Positions 52,177 through 61,227 of a stretch of DNA of 64,000 bases are shown here, piece by piece. How positions within the stretch are numbered: the stretch's first letter is position 1; every line of letters starts with the position of its first letter. Under the pieces are notes generated by a model. It did not search any database, was not told the DNA's origin, and saw only the letters and a program-made list of their open reading frames with translations. This stretch comes from Paenibacillus sp. Soil750 (lineage in GTDB: Bacteria; Bacillota; Bacilli; Paenibacillales; NBRC-103111): the NCBI RefSeq assembly GCF_001428045.1, contig NZ_LMSD01000043.1, positions 186,001 through 250,000 on the forward strand, read 5' to 3'. The translations under genes were made by a program, and so were the position numbers.

Positions 52177-53232
52177 ATGGCAGGGAATACATTCGGTGAA
52201 ATTTTCAAAATTACAACTTTCGGAGAATCACATGGAGCCGCGGTAGGCGTCATTGTGGATGGTGTAACGCCAGGCATCGAGATTGATGAAGCCTATATTC
52301 AGAAACAGATGGATCGAAGAAAGCCCGGCCAATCCTCGGTGACCTCTCCACGTAAAGAATATGATATCATTCATATCTTATCGGGTGTTTTCGAAGGGAA
52401 AACGACAGGTACGCCACTTTTTGTTAATCTCTATAATCAAGATATGAAGCCGGAGGCTTACAATGATATCCAGAATTCTTTTCGACCAGGCCATGCGGAT
52501 TTCACATATCTGCAGAAATACGGAATCCGTGATCATCGCGGAAGTGGGCGAGCTTCTGGAAGAGAAACAGCAGGCAGGGTAGCAGGTGGTGCAATTGCTC
52601 GTAAGCTGCTTGAACATAGAGGTGTACGAGTGTTGGCCTATACCCTTGAAATCGGTGGAATTCGATGTCAAACCTTCGATGAAGATGCGATTGAAAGCAA
52701 TGCGGTACGTGCCTGTGATCCGATTGCTGGAGCCAAAATGATTGAAAAAATTGAGCAGCTAGCTTCGCTTGGTGATAGTTGTGGAGGCATCGTAGAATGC
52801 CGGATTCGTGGGGTTATGCCTGGTCTTGGAGAGCCAGTATTTGATAAATTGGATGCTGAATTGGCGAAAGCAATGCTATCTATCGGAGCTGTGAAGGGGA
52901 TAGAATTTGGTGCAGGGTTCTCTGCTGCTTCCATGCTAGGTAGTGAGCATAATGATGAAATGGACAGTGACGGATTTCTCAGTAACCATTCCGGTGGAAT
53001 TCTAGGTGGGATTAGTACGGGACAAGAAATTATATTCCGAATTAGCGTGAAGCCGACTTCTTCGATTTCTGTTGCCCAGAAGACGTTAAACGTAAACGGT
53101 GAGGAACAAGAAATTCGAACGATAGGTCGTCATGATCCATGTATTTGCCCGCGAATCGTACCTGTGGTTGAAGCGATGGCGTGCTTAGTATTGGAAGATT
53201 TGTATAAACGACAAGCAGCTAATCTTGGATAA
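52177..53232 (+). CDS. aroC: chorismate synthase
   Basis: A protein of 351 residues. The signatures GESHGAAVGVIVDG near the N-terminus, FRPGHADFTYLQKYG, DHRGSGRASGRETAGRVAGG and the C-terminal GRHDPCICPRIVPVVEAM are all complete. It converts EPSP to chorismate with reduced FMN. TAGGAGG precedes the ATG. It lies 19 nt behind aroA, so the last two steps of the shikimate pathway are cotranscribed. A bidirectional terminator separates it from the convergent SLH gene. Confidence 0.96.
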   Translation: MAGNTFGEIFKITTFGESHGAAVGVIVDGVTPGIEIDEAYIQKQMDRRKPGQSSVTSPRKEYDIIHILSGVFEGKTTGTPLFVNLYNQDMKPEAYNDIQNSFRPGHADFTYLQKYGIRDHRGSGRASGRETAGRVAGGAIARKLLEHRGVRVLAYTLEIGGIRCQTFDEDAIESNAVRACDPIAGAKMIEKIEQLASLGDSCGGIVECRIRGVMPGLGEPVFDKLDAELAKAMLSIGAVKGIEFGAGFSAASMLGSEHNDEMDSDGFLSNHSGGILGGISTGQEIIFRISVKPTSSISVAQKTLNVNGEEQEIRTIGRHDPCICPRIVPVVEAMACLVLEDLYKRQAANLG

Positions 53233-53242
53233 ATAGGAAAGT

Positions 53243-53277
53243 AAAGCAGACCCATTCGAGAATGGGTCTGCTTTTTT
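53243..53277. terminator. bidirectional terminator
   Basis: A perfect 15-bp stem AAAGCAGACCCATTC/GAATGGGTCTGCTTT with a very short loop and T-run, between aroC (+) and the SLH gene (-). Confidence 0.93.
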
Positions 53278-53281
53278 ACAT

Positions 53282-54316
53282 TTACTTCTTTAACCCCTCA
53301 GCAGCTTTTACCGCTTGATTGGCAATTTCTGTTGCCTCTGCAAGGGTAAGTCCATCTTGCGGATGGAATGTACCGTCTTCATTAAGCTCGACAATATCTA
53401 AAGCAAGCGCGGTTTGGATGGCGCCAACATTCGATAAGTCGATCTTGTCATTATCTTTGATATCGACTGGATTTAACTTAATCATCGGTAATTTCTCACT
53501 GGTTTGAAACGTGTGAACGAGAAGATAAGTGAAAGATTCACGCGTCACTTTGGCATCTGGATCTATCTTAATTTTGATATCTGTACCCAATTTGCCAAGT
53601 GCATCCGTGATCAACTGTACACCTTGCGTTGCTGAGATAGGCTCTTTGCTTGTGACTGGCGCTTGATGAGTTTTCAGGTAATCTAACGCATTATATACTT
53701 CCTCTGCAGCGTCAGCACGCGTAATTTCATCTTTTGGATTGAATTTGCCATCCGTATTCAGTTTAATAATCCCGTATTTAAGTCCACGTTGGATAGATCC
53801 GGAATAATCAACTGTGATTTGATCGCTATCTTTGATGTCGACAACAACCGGATTAATCAAAGGGAGGTTCTTACTAATTTCGATTGCTCGAACGAGCTGA
53901 TGTGTGAACTCTTCACGTGTTAATTTCTTGGTAGGATTTAGATCTTTGGGAAGTTCAATATTGTTGACCGCCGCAACGATAAGTGCTTGCGCGTACCAAG
54001 CGTCATTGGATGCATTCGCAAAATAATCATTCGCTTTCGGCTCTTTCACGAAATTGACCAAATCTAAATTAAGTCCTAGTGCATTCACTAGAAGTTGTGC
54101 GGATTGGGCTGCTGTCATTTTTTCTTGTGGCGCAAATAACGTAGAAGTCATTCCACTGACAATACCACTTTGCTGTAGGGATACAATTTTATCTTTTGAT
54201 GCAATGTTGTTGAGGTCAGTGAAGGAGCTAGTAGCCGCAAAGCTTTGGCCGACTAAAGATAGGGATAGCAATGCAGTTGCTGCAGTTAGTGTGAAGGTTT
54301 TGATTGTTTTTTTCAT
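53282..54316 (-). CDS. secreted SLH-domain protein
   Basis: A protein of 344 residues with a signal peptide (KKTIKTFTLTAATALLSLSLVGQSFA). The rest is made of diverged SLH-like repeats. Two related blocks share the phrases SKNLPLINPVVVDIKDSDQI and SEKLPMIKLNPVDIKDNDKI, showing an internal duplication of about 125 residues. It has no enzyme domain, so it is probably a cell-surface structural protein. GAGGTGA lies 7 nt before the start. It is convergent with aroC and downstream of its own promoter region. Confidence 0.88.
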   Translation of the reverse strand: MKKTIKTFTLTAATALLSLSLVGQSFAATSSFTDLNNIASKDKIVSLQQSGIVSGMTSTLFAPQEKMTAAQSAQLLVNALGLNLDLVNFVKEPKANDYFANASNDAWYAQALIVAAVNNIELPKDLNPTKKLTREEFTHQLVRAIEISKNLPLINPVVVDIKDSDQITVDYSGSIQRGLKYGIIKLNTDGKFNPKDEITRADAAEEVYNALDYLKTHQAPVTSKEPISATQGVQLITDALGKLGTDIKIKIDPDAKVTRESFTYLLVHTFQTSEKLPMIKLNPVDIKDNDKIDLSNVGAIQTALALDIVELNEDGTFHPQDGLTLAEATEIANQAVKAAEGLKK

Positions 54317-54450
54317 TTTATTTCACCTCATATGGTTTTTTGTGTTTCAGAAAATTAAACGGCACTGTTGATAAAAAGGTTGCACCTACTCTTAAATAAG
54401 TTACTATCATTTAAAAGGTAGGTTGATTTGTGGAAGTGAATACATATTAA

Positions 54451-54476
54451 AAAGGCCGCAAATTTGCGACCCTTTG
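54451..54476 (-). terminator. terminator of the MocR-type gene
   Basis: Imperfect stem AAAGGCCGCAAAT/TTTGCGACCCTTT. On the minus strand it ends in five T. Confidence 0.72.
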
Positions 54477-54481
54477 AGTGA

Positions 54482-55918
54482 TTAATTACTGCACATTTCT
54501 AAAGCAGCGTGGAGTTGTTGAATGCCTGGAATAATTTCATGAAATAATGGCCTTGCAAAGCTTAAGCGGATCCATCCTTTTTTGGACCCATAAACAGTTC
54601 CCGGAACAAAGATAACGCCTCTCTTGGTGGACTCTTCGAGCCATTTAAACTCATCAACTTCACGATTGATTCTACACCAAAGCGTAAGCCCGCCTTGAGG
54701 TACGGAATACGAAATGGTATCACCCATGATATCTGTTAGTCCTCGCATGAGTTCATTTCTCTTCTTTGCTAATTCTGTTCGCAAGAAGGGAATGTGATTA
54801 TCCAGATGACCTTCCTTGACAAAATGATTGGCAACCCACTGCGGAATACTGCTCAGGCCGAAATCCATCTGCTGTCTGGCATCGGATAACCGACAAATGA
54901 CGGATTGTGGAGCAATTAACCAACCAATTCGTAAGCCAGAAGTAGCCGTTTTGGAAAGAGATCCGATATATAAGACATTGTTATTTTTATCTAATGATTT
55001 CAAAGTAGGAGGTGGATGACCATCGAAAGCAGTTAATGTAAAGGTGTCATCTTCAACTATTGGTATGCCAAGTTCCGATGCAATTTCAAGCAACCGAATT
55101 TTTCGGTCTAATGGCATTACACTGCCCGTTGGATTTTGAAAATTAGGGTTTACAAATAACATGCGAATTTTGTGCTTGCGATATAACGCCATAACTTCTT
55201 CTGGATTTATCCCGTGTTCATCCGTGGATAATCGGAATAAACGAAGACCAGCCGATTGAAACATGGGCAACGAATAACAGTATGAAGGGTCTTCAATCGC
55301 AACGGCGTCTCCGGGATTTAATAAACACTGTAAAATTAAATATAAAGATTGCTGGGAACCAGATGAAATTAATATAGATGAGTCCGTCGTATGAATGTGA
55401 AGATGCTGTGCAAGAAATGAAACAAGCGTTTCTCTAAGTTGTGCGCACCCCTGTGGGTTATCGTAACCGAGTTGTTCATGAAAGGGCCGCTTTTGTAAAA
55501 GTTCACGGATGATTTCCTGCGGATATAGATCCGGTGACAGCTGGCCACTTGCAAAGTCGATAAGCCCCTTTTTGTGTAGTAATTCTTCGCGAATACGCCG
55601 TACGAATGGTTGATTGGGGAGGAAATTTCCTCCTTCTACATACTCTTTCCAGTTAGGAGTTTGGTTAGTCGAGTTCTCCTCATTCAGGTTGGAAACAATG
55701 GTACCGTTGCCCTTACTACTTACAAGTATGCCAGTAGCACGAAGTTCTTCGTATGCAGCAACTACAGTACTTCGGTTAACGCGCAGTACGGCGGCCAATT
55801 TTCGTTCGGAAGGAAGCGTACTACCAGGAGGGAACTCTCCAAATGCTATGCGGTGTTCCATGTAATCTGCAATTTGTTGATAAATCGGCGTTTTGCTTGA
55901 TCGATCCGGCTTCCACAT
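54482..55918 (-). CDS. MocR/PdxR-type GntR regulator with aminotransferase domain
   Basis: A protein of 478 residues. The N-terminal GntR winged helix spans about 5-75 (PIYQQIADYMEHRI, STLPSERKLAAVLRVNRSTV). The class I aminotransferase-like domain follows from about 110, with the PLP-binding Lys in YIGSLSKTATSGLRIGW and the DPSYCY and NPNFQNPTG motifs. It usually acts as a PLP-dependent transcription regulator of PLP or amino acid genes. The start at ATG 55918 is preferred over TTG 55930, but no good ribosome site is seen. No target gene is adjacent. Confidence 0.9.
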   Translation of the reverse strand: MWKPDRSSKTPIYQQIADYMEHRIAFGEFPPGSTLPSERKLAAVLRVNRSTVVAAYEELRATGILVSSKGNGTIVSNLNEENSTNQTPNWKEYVEGGNFLPNQPFVRRIREELLHKKGLIDFASGQLSPDLYPQEIIRELLQKRPFHEQLGYDNPQGCAQLRETLVSFLAQHLHIHTTDSSILISSGSQQSLYLILQCLLNPGDAVAIEDPSYCYSLPMFQSAGLRLFRLSTDEHGINPEEVMALYRKHKIRMLFVNPNFQNPTGSVMPLDRKIRLLEIASELGIPIVEDDTFTLTAFDGHPPPTLKSLDKNNNVLYIGSLSKTATSGLRIGWLIAPQSVICRLSDARQQMDFGLSSIPQWVANHFVKEGHLDNHIPFLRTELAKKRNELMRGLTDIMGDTISYSVPQGGLTLWCRINREVDEFKWLEESTKRGVIFVPGTVYGSKKGWIRLSFARPLFHEIIPGIQQLHAALEMCSN

Positions 55919-55930
55919 AAAATATACCAA

Positions 55931-56306
55931 CTTTTATCAAATTTTTGTCATAACTATTTGAAGTTACGCTAAATGAGCAACGATAAAATACAAAAAAACA
56001 CCCAGCTTTCCATAGATAGGCTTGTCATTTTCTACTATTTTTCTCACACTTGGCAACAGTTCTTTGTAATTTTTAAGTATCATATCATATATGTTATTCG
56101 CTTGTGTATGCTTATTAAGTAAAATTTTATTATTAAGTTATTAAAATGAAGTGCAATAATAAATAGGTTTCTTGGGTAAACTTGGATGGTTTTTTTTCTT
56201 GATGAGTGGATGGTTACATCGTGATCAATTCTAGTTATGATGAGGATTGTGTGCCTTGTCATTTAAATATCGGATGTAATTTTGAACGCCATGAGGAGTT
56301 TCACAG
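55931..56306. other. AT-rich intergenic region
   Basis: A gene-free stretch of 376 bp between the MocR-type gene and the broken GGDEF-EAL gene. It is very AT-rich, with only short open frames. GAGGAG at 56293-56298 is the ribosome site of the following gene. No clear promoter, repeat or RNA structure was found. Confidence 0.6.
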
Positions 56307-57868
56307 ATGAGAACAATGAATTCACGATCAATTAGTGAAATAAATTCAAGGAATAAAATCCTTCAAATAAAAACCGACATCTTATCCGCTATTCGCATCC
56401 GGTGAGTCTCTATCTACGATATTAAGAGCAATCGATAAGACAAAACGAGCCATTACAATTCCGAACAAGCGCAGTCATTCCTTACTGTCTTCGAAACAAG
56501 TCAAGATAAATCAGCATGAACAATTAGAGATTATAGAGATTTTAAGAGAACTGAAAGCTTATGCAATCAAACGTAACGAGGAGAAAAAGAAATTATTAGC
56601 GTTAGTTTATCACGATTCTTTAACAGGTTTACGAAACAGGAGATATTTCAAAGAAAAATTAACAACTATGATCCAAAAACATCATAAACAGGACATTAAA
56701 CTAGAACTGATGTTTATTGACTTAGACCACTTCAAATGGATTAATGATTCACTCGGCCATGAAGCTGGAGATCGTTTGCTCGTTCAGATAGCCCAACGAA
56801 TTAAAACATGTGTAGGCCAATTTGGCACAGTCGCTCGCTTAGGCGGTGATGAATTTACAGTCATTTTAGAAGGGATTCATTCAAGTGGTCAAATGGTCGG
56901 TGTGGCAGAGCGAATTATTGAAGCGTTTAAAGAGCCGGTATGGCTTGACAAGCATGAAATAAGAGTAACGATGAGCGCTGGTATAAGTATATTTCCAGAT
57001 CATGGTATGACTGCGAGCATGCTTATGAAAAAAGCTGATAAAGCAATGTATCATGCAAAGCAGGAGGGCAGAAATCAATTTGTTATTTATCAATCATCCT
57101 TTGATGAAGGCGAATATAAACGGTTTGTGTTTAAATCACAATTTGTGAAAGCTCTTGCTGATCAACAGTTTTTCTTAGAGTATCAACCAAGAGTGGAACT
57201 AGATAGCGGTGAAATTAAAAGTCTTGAAGCGCTGGTGCGATGGAACCATCCAGATCAAGGGATTGTTGGACCGATGGAATTTATTTCGCTAGCAGAAGAA
57301 ACTGGATTTATTGTGCCTTTAGGTGAATGGGTCATACGCTTGCAGGCAAATTAAACAATGGCAACAAAAAGGTCTACCACCGGTTAGAGTTGCTATTAAC
57401 GTGTCTGCGAAGCAGTTTCTTCAAGCTTCTTTCGTGAATAAAATGAAGGAAATCCTTAGAGAGAACGAGATTAAACCTACATTCATCGAAATTGAGATTA
57501 CAGAAAGTGCGTTAATGAAGGATGAACAACCTATCGTCGATGCCTTGAAAGTGATTAAGGAAATGGGTGTTTTTCTATCCATTGATGACTTTGGAACCGG
57601 TTATTCTTCATTGCAATATCTCAAAACCTTTAAATTGGATGCCTTAAAAATAGATAGAAGTTTCATCAAAGATTTACCTCAGGATAAAGCCTTAACTAAG
57701 ATGATTATCTCATTGGCTCGAAAATTAAAGCTTAAGGTCATCGCTGAGGGAGTGGAAACACATGAACAGCATACTTGGTTGTTGAACAGTGGATGTCATC
57801 AAGCGCAAGGTTACCTATACAGTAAGCCACTTGGAGCGTCGGATATTGAATACATATTGAACGAATGA
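56307..57868 (+). pseudogene. GGDEF-EAL cyclic-di-GMP protein broken by two frameshifts
   Basis: The start ATG 56307 (GAGGAG 8 nt upstream) runs 32 codons to a TGA at 56403. The coding sense continues in the next frame from about 56390, with an open run into the GGDEF domain (HDSLTGLRNRRYF, RLGGDEFTVILEG) and the first part of EAL (SLEALVRWNHPDQG). That frame stops at 57354. The EAL domain continues in the third frame from about 57330 (IKQWQQKGLPPVRVAINVSAK, IDDFGTGYSSLQYL, IAEGVETHEQ). Both domains keep their active-site motifs, so the breaks are recent or are sequencing errors. Intact, the protein would make and degrade cyclic di-GMP. Confidence 0.85.
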
Positions 57869-57879
57869 GGGAAAGTTAC

Positions 57880-58281
57880 ATGTGTAGTTTAAGGCTGTTG
57901 AAAAATCGTTATTTTGAGGAAATTGTTGAGCTCAAATTATCTTTTCATCATCAGGAGTTCATTTCCCTGAAAGAGAATAAATGGGAAAACACCATGGAGC
58001 AGATAAACACACATGATATCTTTCCTATCAAAAAGTTTTTTATATATATTGAAAATCGTGGGAATGAGTTCCCTTTTGGACAAGAATTATTTGATGTCAT
58101 TTTTGAGTATGCATGGCAACAAGGAGCTACAACCATTTTCTTGGACACGCCTTCAATCACAAAAAGGTCACTGCATTTTTTTGAGAAATATGGATTGATT
58201 TCGATAACCAAACAGGATTTGCCGATTCGTTATGATTACCCTGACCGAAATTCTTTATTTCATCGACTTGATTTCATGTAG
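57880..58281 (+). CDS. hypothetical protein, GNAT-like C-terminal half
   Basis: A protein of 133 residues. The segment ELFDVIFEYAWQQGATTIFL, then KRSLHFFEKYGLI, resembles the second half of a GNAT acetyltransferase, with a helix after the CoA-binding turn and the FYEKxGF motif. The usual motif A glycine signature is replaced by FPFGQELF, so CoA binding is not assured. The start is ATG 57880, with GAGGGAAAG upstream; ATG 57865 overlaps the EAL frame. It is AT-rich like its neighbour and may be translationally linked to it. Confidence 0.55.
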   Translation: MCSLRLLKNRYFEEIVELKLSFHHQEFISLKENKWENTMEQINTHDIFPIKKFFIYIENRGNEFPFGQELFDVIFEYAWQQGATTIFLDTPSITKRSLHFFEKYGLISITKQDLPIRYDYPDRNSLFHRLDFM

Positions 58282-58318
58282 GGATCCCAAAGAAAACCCT
58301 CTACGCTAATAGAAACTT

Positions 58319-58364
58319 AATAGGGTTCGTCTGACTGCTCAACAGTCGGCGGTCCCTATTTTCC
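58319..58364 (+). terminator. branched terminator
   Basis: Outer stem AATAGGG/CCCTATT (58319-58325 with 58354-58360) and inner stem GACTG/CAGTC, then a T-rich tail. Confidence 0.75.
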
Positions 58365-58531
58365 TTTTCATTGGATAAGGAAGGTTTTCAATCTATAATT
58401 TTTGTGAGTCACCCTAAGAAAAGACCCATTTTCTCACAATTTTAACCTACTTTTCTTTAGGGGAAAGTGGTATTTTGGTTAAGTTAGCGTCATAAAAGAT
58501 GAAACAGATTGACTATTAGAGAGGTGTCCGC

Positions 58532-60763
58532 ATGCCAATTCAGTACGATGAAGTTCAGCAATTATTCCATCTCCAAACTACACGAACGAGTTATGCGTTC
58601 CAAGTTACCAAATGGGGATTACTCGCTCACACGTATTGGGGAAAAAGCGTGCGCTCAGACTACCTACATCGGAATTTAGAACTTCGCGCCAGAAGTACCG
58701 TATCGCCTCGTCCTGATCCGACAGAACCTGCATTCTCACCAGATACGATGCCTCAGGAATTTCCTGGCTACGGCGCTGGTGATTTCCGTACGCCAGCTTA
58801 TGAAGTTATGCTTGCGAATGGCACATCCGTACTGGATTTGAAATACCGTTCTCATCGGATTGTCAATGGAAAACCCAGTTTAGTGGGATTGCCTGCCACT
58901 TATGTGGAATCAGAGGCAGAAGCACAGACGCTTGAGATAGAGCTATACGATTCATTGATCGGTTTGTCTGTGTTTCTTACTTATAGCGTATATGAATCTT
59001 ATAATGTGATTACACGTTCGGCACGTTTTGTTCTTAACGGCAGTGAACCGTTAAATCTTCAGCGTGTATTATCGATGAGCATTGATATGCCTCATTCTGA
59101 ATTTGATTTCTTGCATTTATCAGGCGCTCATCTTCGAGAAAGAGCCATATACCGACGTTCACTCACGCCAGGGGGACACACGGTGGAGAGTAGACGCGGC
59201 GTGAGCGGACATCAGCAGAACCCTTTCATTGCCCTTTTGTCCAAGGGAACGGATGAAGATCATGGCGAAGTATACGGATTTAGTCTTGTCTATAGTGGCA
59301 GCTTCTTCGTGCATGCGGAAGTGGACCAGTTTTTTACTACAAGAATACAAATGGGTGTTAATCCTTTTGATTTCAGTTGGCTGTTAGAGCCGGGGGAATC
59401 CTTCCAGACGCCTGAAGCGGTACTTGTGTTCTCTGATCAGGGGTTGGGCGGAATGTCCCGTATTTATCACCGTCTCTATCGTGACAGATTGTGCCGTGGC
59501 GCTTACCGCGACAAGGAGCGACCTATCCTGATCAACAACTGGGAGGCCACCTATTTCGATTTCGATGCCGATAAGCTGGAGCACATCGCGAAGGAAGGTT
59601 CGAAGCTTGGTATGGAGCTGTTCGTACTTGATGATGGTTGGTTCGGTAAACGCAATGACGATAATACCTCACTTGGTGATTGGGTTGTTGATGTGAGTAA
59701 ACTACCAGATGGGCTAAATGATTTGGCTGAGCGCATTGCGAGGCATGGTATGAAGCTAGGACTTTGGTTCGAACCGGAGATGGTGTCACCAGATAGTGAC
59801 TTGTATCGTAAACACCCCGACTGGTGCTTACATGTTCCAGGACGGCGGCGGACGGAAAGCAGAAGCCAACTGGTACTCGATATGTCTCGCAATGACGTAG
59901 TCGATTACGTCGTAGAGTCCGTCTGTAATGTGTTAGAAAGTGCAGCGATCGCCTATGTGAAATGGGATCTCAACCGAAATTTAACAGAGATAGGCTCGCA
60001 AGTACTGCCGAAGGAACGCCAGAGGGAGACAGCTCATCGGTACATGCTTGGTGTGTATCAAGCGCTCGAACGAATAACAGCCAAGTTTCCTGATATTTTA
60101 TTCGAAAGTTGTGCAGGTGGCGGTGGTCGATTCGATCCAGGTATGCTATATTACATGCCGCAAACGTGGGCGAGCGATAATTCAGACGCGGTGAGTCGCC
60201 TGCAAATCCAATATGGCACAAGTCTGATCTATCCGCCTGTGACGATGGGCGCGAACGTATCAGCGGTTCCTAATCATCAAATTGGCAGGACATCTCCACT
60301 TCAAACCCGTGGCTATGTGGCCATGTCAGGTTCGTTCGGTTATCAACTCGATTTAACGAAACTGTCTGCAGATGAGAAGTCTGCGATTGGCGAACAAGTG
60401 GCTTTCTATAAAGAAATTAGGGGTATCGTGCAATTTGGTGATTTCTACCGACTGTTGAACCCTTTTGAGTCAGGAGAAGCTGCATGGATGTTTGTAACAG
60501 TGGATCGAAGGGAAGCGGTTGTGTTCTACTTTCAGATACAGGCCGCTGTCGCAGGTCCGATCAAAAGACTTCGACTTAAAGGGCTAGACGAAAGGAATGA
60601 CTACTTCGTTCTATCTGGGGAACAAATCGAGAAATTAGATGAAGGGAACCTCTATGGTGGAGATTATCTCGAGCGAGTTGGGTATATTCTCCCGGCACTC
60701 AAGGGGGATTACCAAAGCTTGATTTTTCGTTTAATGGCTGTCGATGAAAAGTCCGACTACTAG
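58532..60763 (+). CDS. GH36 alpha-galactosidase
   Basis: A protein of 743 residues, the standard length for tetrameric GH36 enzymes, without a signal peptide. N-terminal beta-supersandwich about 1-320; (beta/alpha)8 barrel from about 330 (ILINNWEATYFDFD, FVLDDGWFG); nucleophile Asp479 in YVKWDLNRNL; acid/base Asp549 in TWASDNSDAVSRL; the ESCAGGGGRFDPGM motif between them. It removes alpha-1,6-linked galactose from raffinose-type sugars or galactomannan fragments. It carries no copy of the 28-bp element. It lies about 11 kb from the galactan locus and may serve that pathway or act alone. Confidence 0.95.
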   Translation: MPIQYDEVQQLFHLQTTRTSYAFQVTKWGLLAHTYWGKSVRSDYLHRNLELRARSTVSPRPDPTEPAFSPDTMPQEFPGYGAGDFRTPAYEVMLANGTSVLDLKYRSHRIVNGKPSLVGLPATYVESEAEAQTLEIELYDSLIGLSVFLTYSVYESYNVITRSARFVLNGSEPLNLQRVLSMSIDMPHSEFDFLHLSGAHLRERAIYRRSLTPGGHTVESRRGVSGHQQNPFIALLSKGTDEDHGEVYGFSLVYSGSFFVHAEVDQFFTTRIQMGVNPFDFSWLLEPGESFQTPEAVLVFSDQGLGGMSRIYHRLYRDRLCRGAYRDKERPILINNWEATYFDFDADKLEHIAKEGSKLGMELFVLDDGWFGKRNDDNTSLGDWVVDVSKLPDGLNDLAERIARHGMKLGLWFEPEMVSPDSDLYRKHPDWCLHVPGRRRTESRSQLVLDMSRNDVVDYVVESVCNVLESAAIAYVKWDLNRNLTEIGSQVLPKERQRETAHRYMLGVYQALERITAKFPDILFESCAGGGGRFDPGMLYYMPQTWASDNSDAVSRLQIQYGTSLIYPPVTMGANVSAVPNHQIGRTSPLQTRGYVAMSGSFGYQLDLTKLSADEKSAIGEQVAFYKEIRGIVQFGDFYRLLNPFESGEAAWMFVTVDRREAVVFYFQIQAAVAGPIKRLRLKGLDERNDYFVLSGEQIEKLDEGNLYGGDYLERVGYILPALKGDYQSLIFRLMAVDEKSDY

Positions 60764-60774
60764 TCGGGCTTTTT
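60748..60774 (+). terminator. terminator overlapping the alpha-galactosidase stop codon
   Basis: An 11-bp stem AAAAGTCCGAC/GTCGGGCTTTT (60747-60757 with 60763-60773), with the TAG stop in the loop region and T-run after. Confidence 0.87.
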
Positions 60775-60792
60775 CGTATATTGATTCAATTC

Positions 60793-60851
60793 ATTAATGA
60801 TAACAATAGAAAATCGAATATTGATAATTTTCATCAATTATTCAATAATGA
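60793..60851 (+). promoter_or_regulatory. LysR-associated promoter element, copy 1
   Basis: A 59-bp stretch identical at 54 positions to 62289-62347. It contains TTGATA (60821-60826), a 17-bp spacer and AATAAT (60844-60849), plus dyads ATTGAT/ATCAAT and ATTATT/AATAAT across the promoter and ATTAATGATAAC upstream. Probably bound by the LysR protein encoded between the two copies. Confidence 0.78.
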
Positions 60852-60967
60852 GGCTGTAAGAAGCAGAAGCGAGTGACCATTAAGAAAGAGTGATTCGAGC
60901 ACGTTAGCCATTCTAGCTAAACATGATATGAAGGAGTTCATATTTCATTTAGGAAGGTGGAAAAGTG

Positions 60968-61177
60968 ATGGAAACAGTTAAGTATGACATTGAATTAGAT
61001 AATGCTATTTTATTTGGGCAATTTATCATGGTCATGAAGGACGAAAGAGTTGTTGGATGGGGGATGATTGACGCATGGGATGAAAATGAGGTCAAAGTGG
61101 GTGACGAATGGTATTCACGTAAAAAATGTTCGTTTATTGTTTCGCCTGCGCCACAAACCTCTATTTTTACTAAATAG
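60968..61177 (+). CDS. small hypothetical protein of the LysR locus
   Basis: An acidic protein of 69 residues, not recognised. Beta-rich pattern (AILFGQFIMVMKDERVVGWGMI, then VKVGDEWYSRKKCSFIV) suggests a small barrel such as an SH3-like fold. The start is ATG 60968, with AGGAAGGTGG upstream (GTG 60965 also possible). It has its own promoter of the shared 59-bp type and its own terminator. Its control should match that of the transporter at 62481. Confidence 0.7.
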   Translation: METVKYDIELDNAILFGQFIMVMKDERVVGWGMIDAWDENEVKVGDEWYSRKKCSFIVSPAPQTSIFTK

Positions 61178-61181
61178 GTAA

Positions 61182-61206
61182 GGAGCCGTCTAACGGCTCC
61201 TTTTTT
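61182..61206 (+). terminator. intrinsic terminator
   Basis: An 8-bp stem GGAGCCGT/ACGGCTCC with a 3-nt loop and six T. Confidence 0.92.
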
Positions 61207-61227
61207 CTATGTAATTGTGAACCACGA

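Noticed and set aside
56080..56262. Minus-strand 60-residue frame in the AT-rich gap
   Set aside because: Composition is that of AT-rich noncoding DNA, with no ribosome site or similarity.
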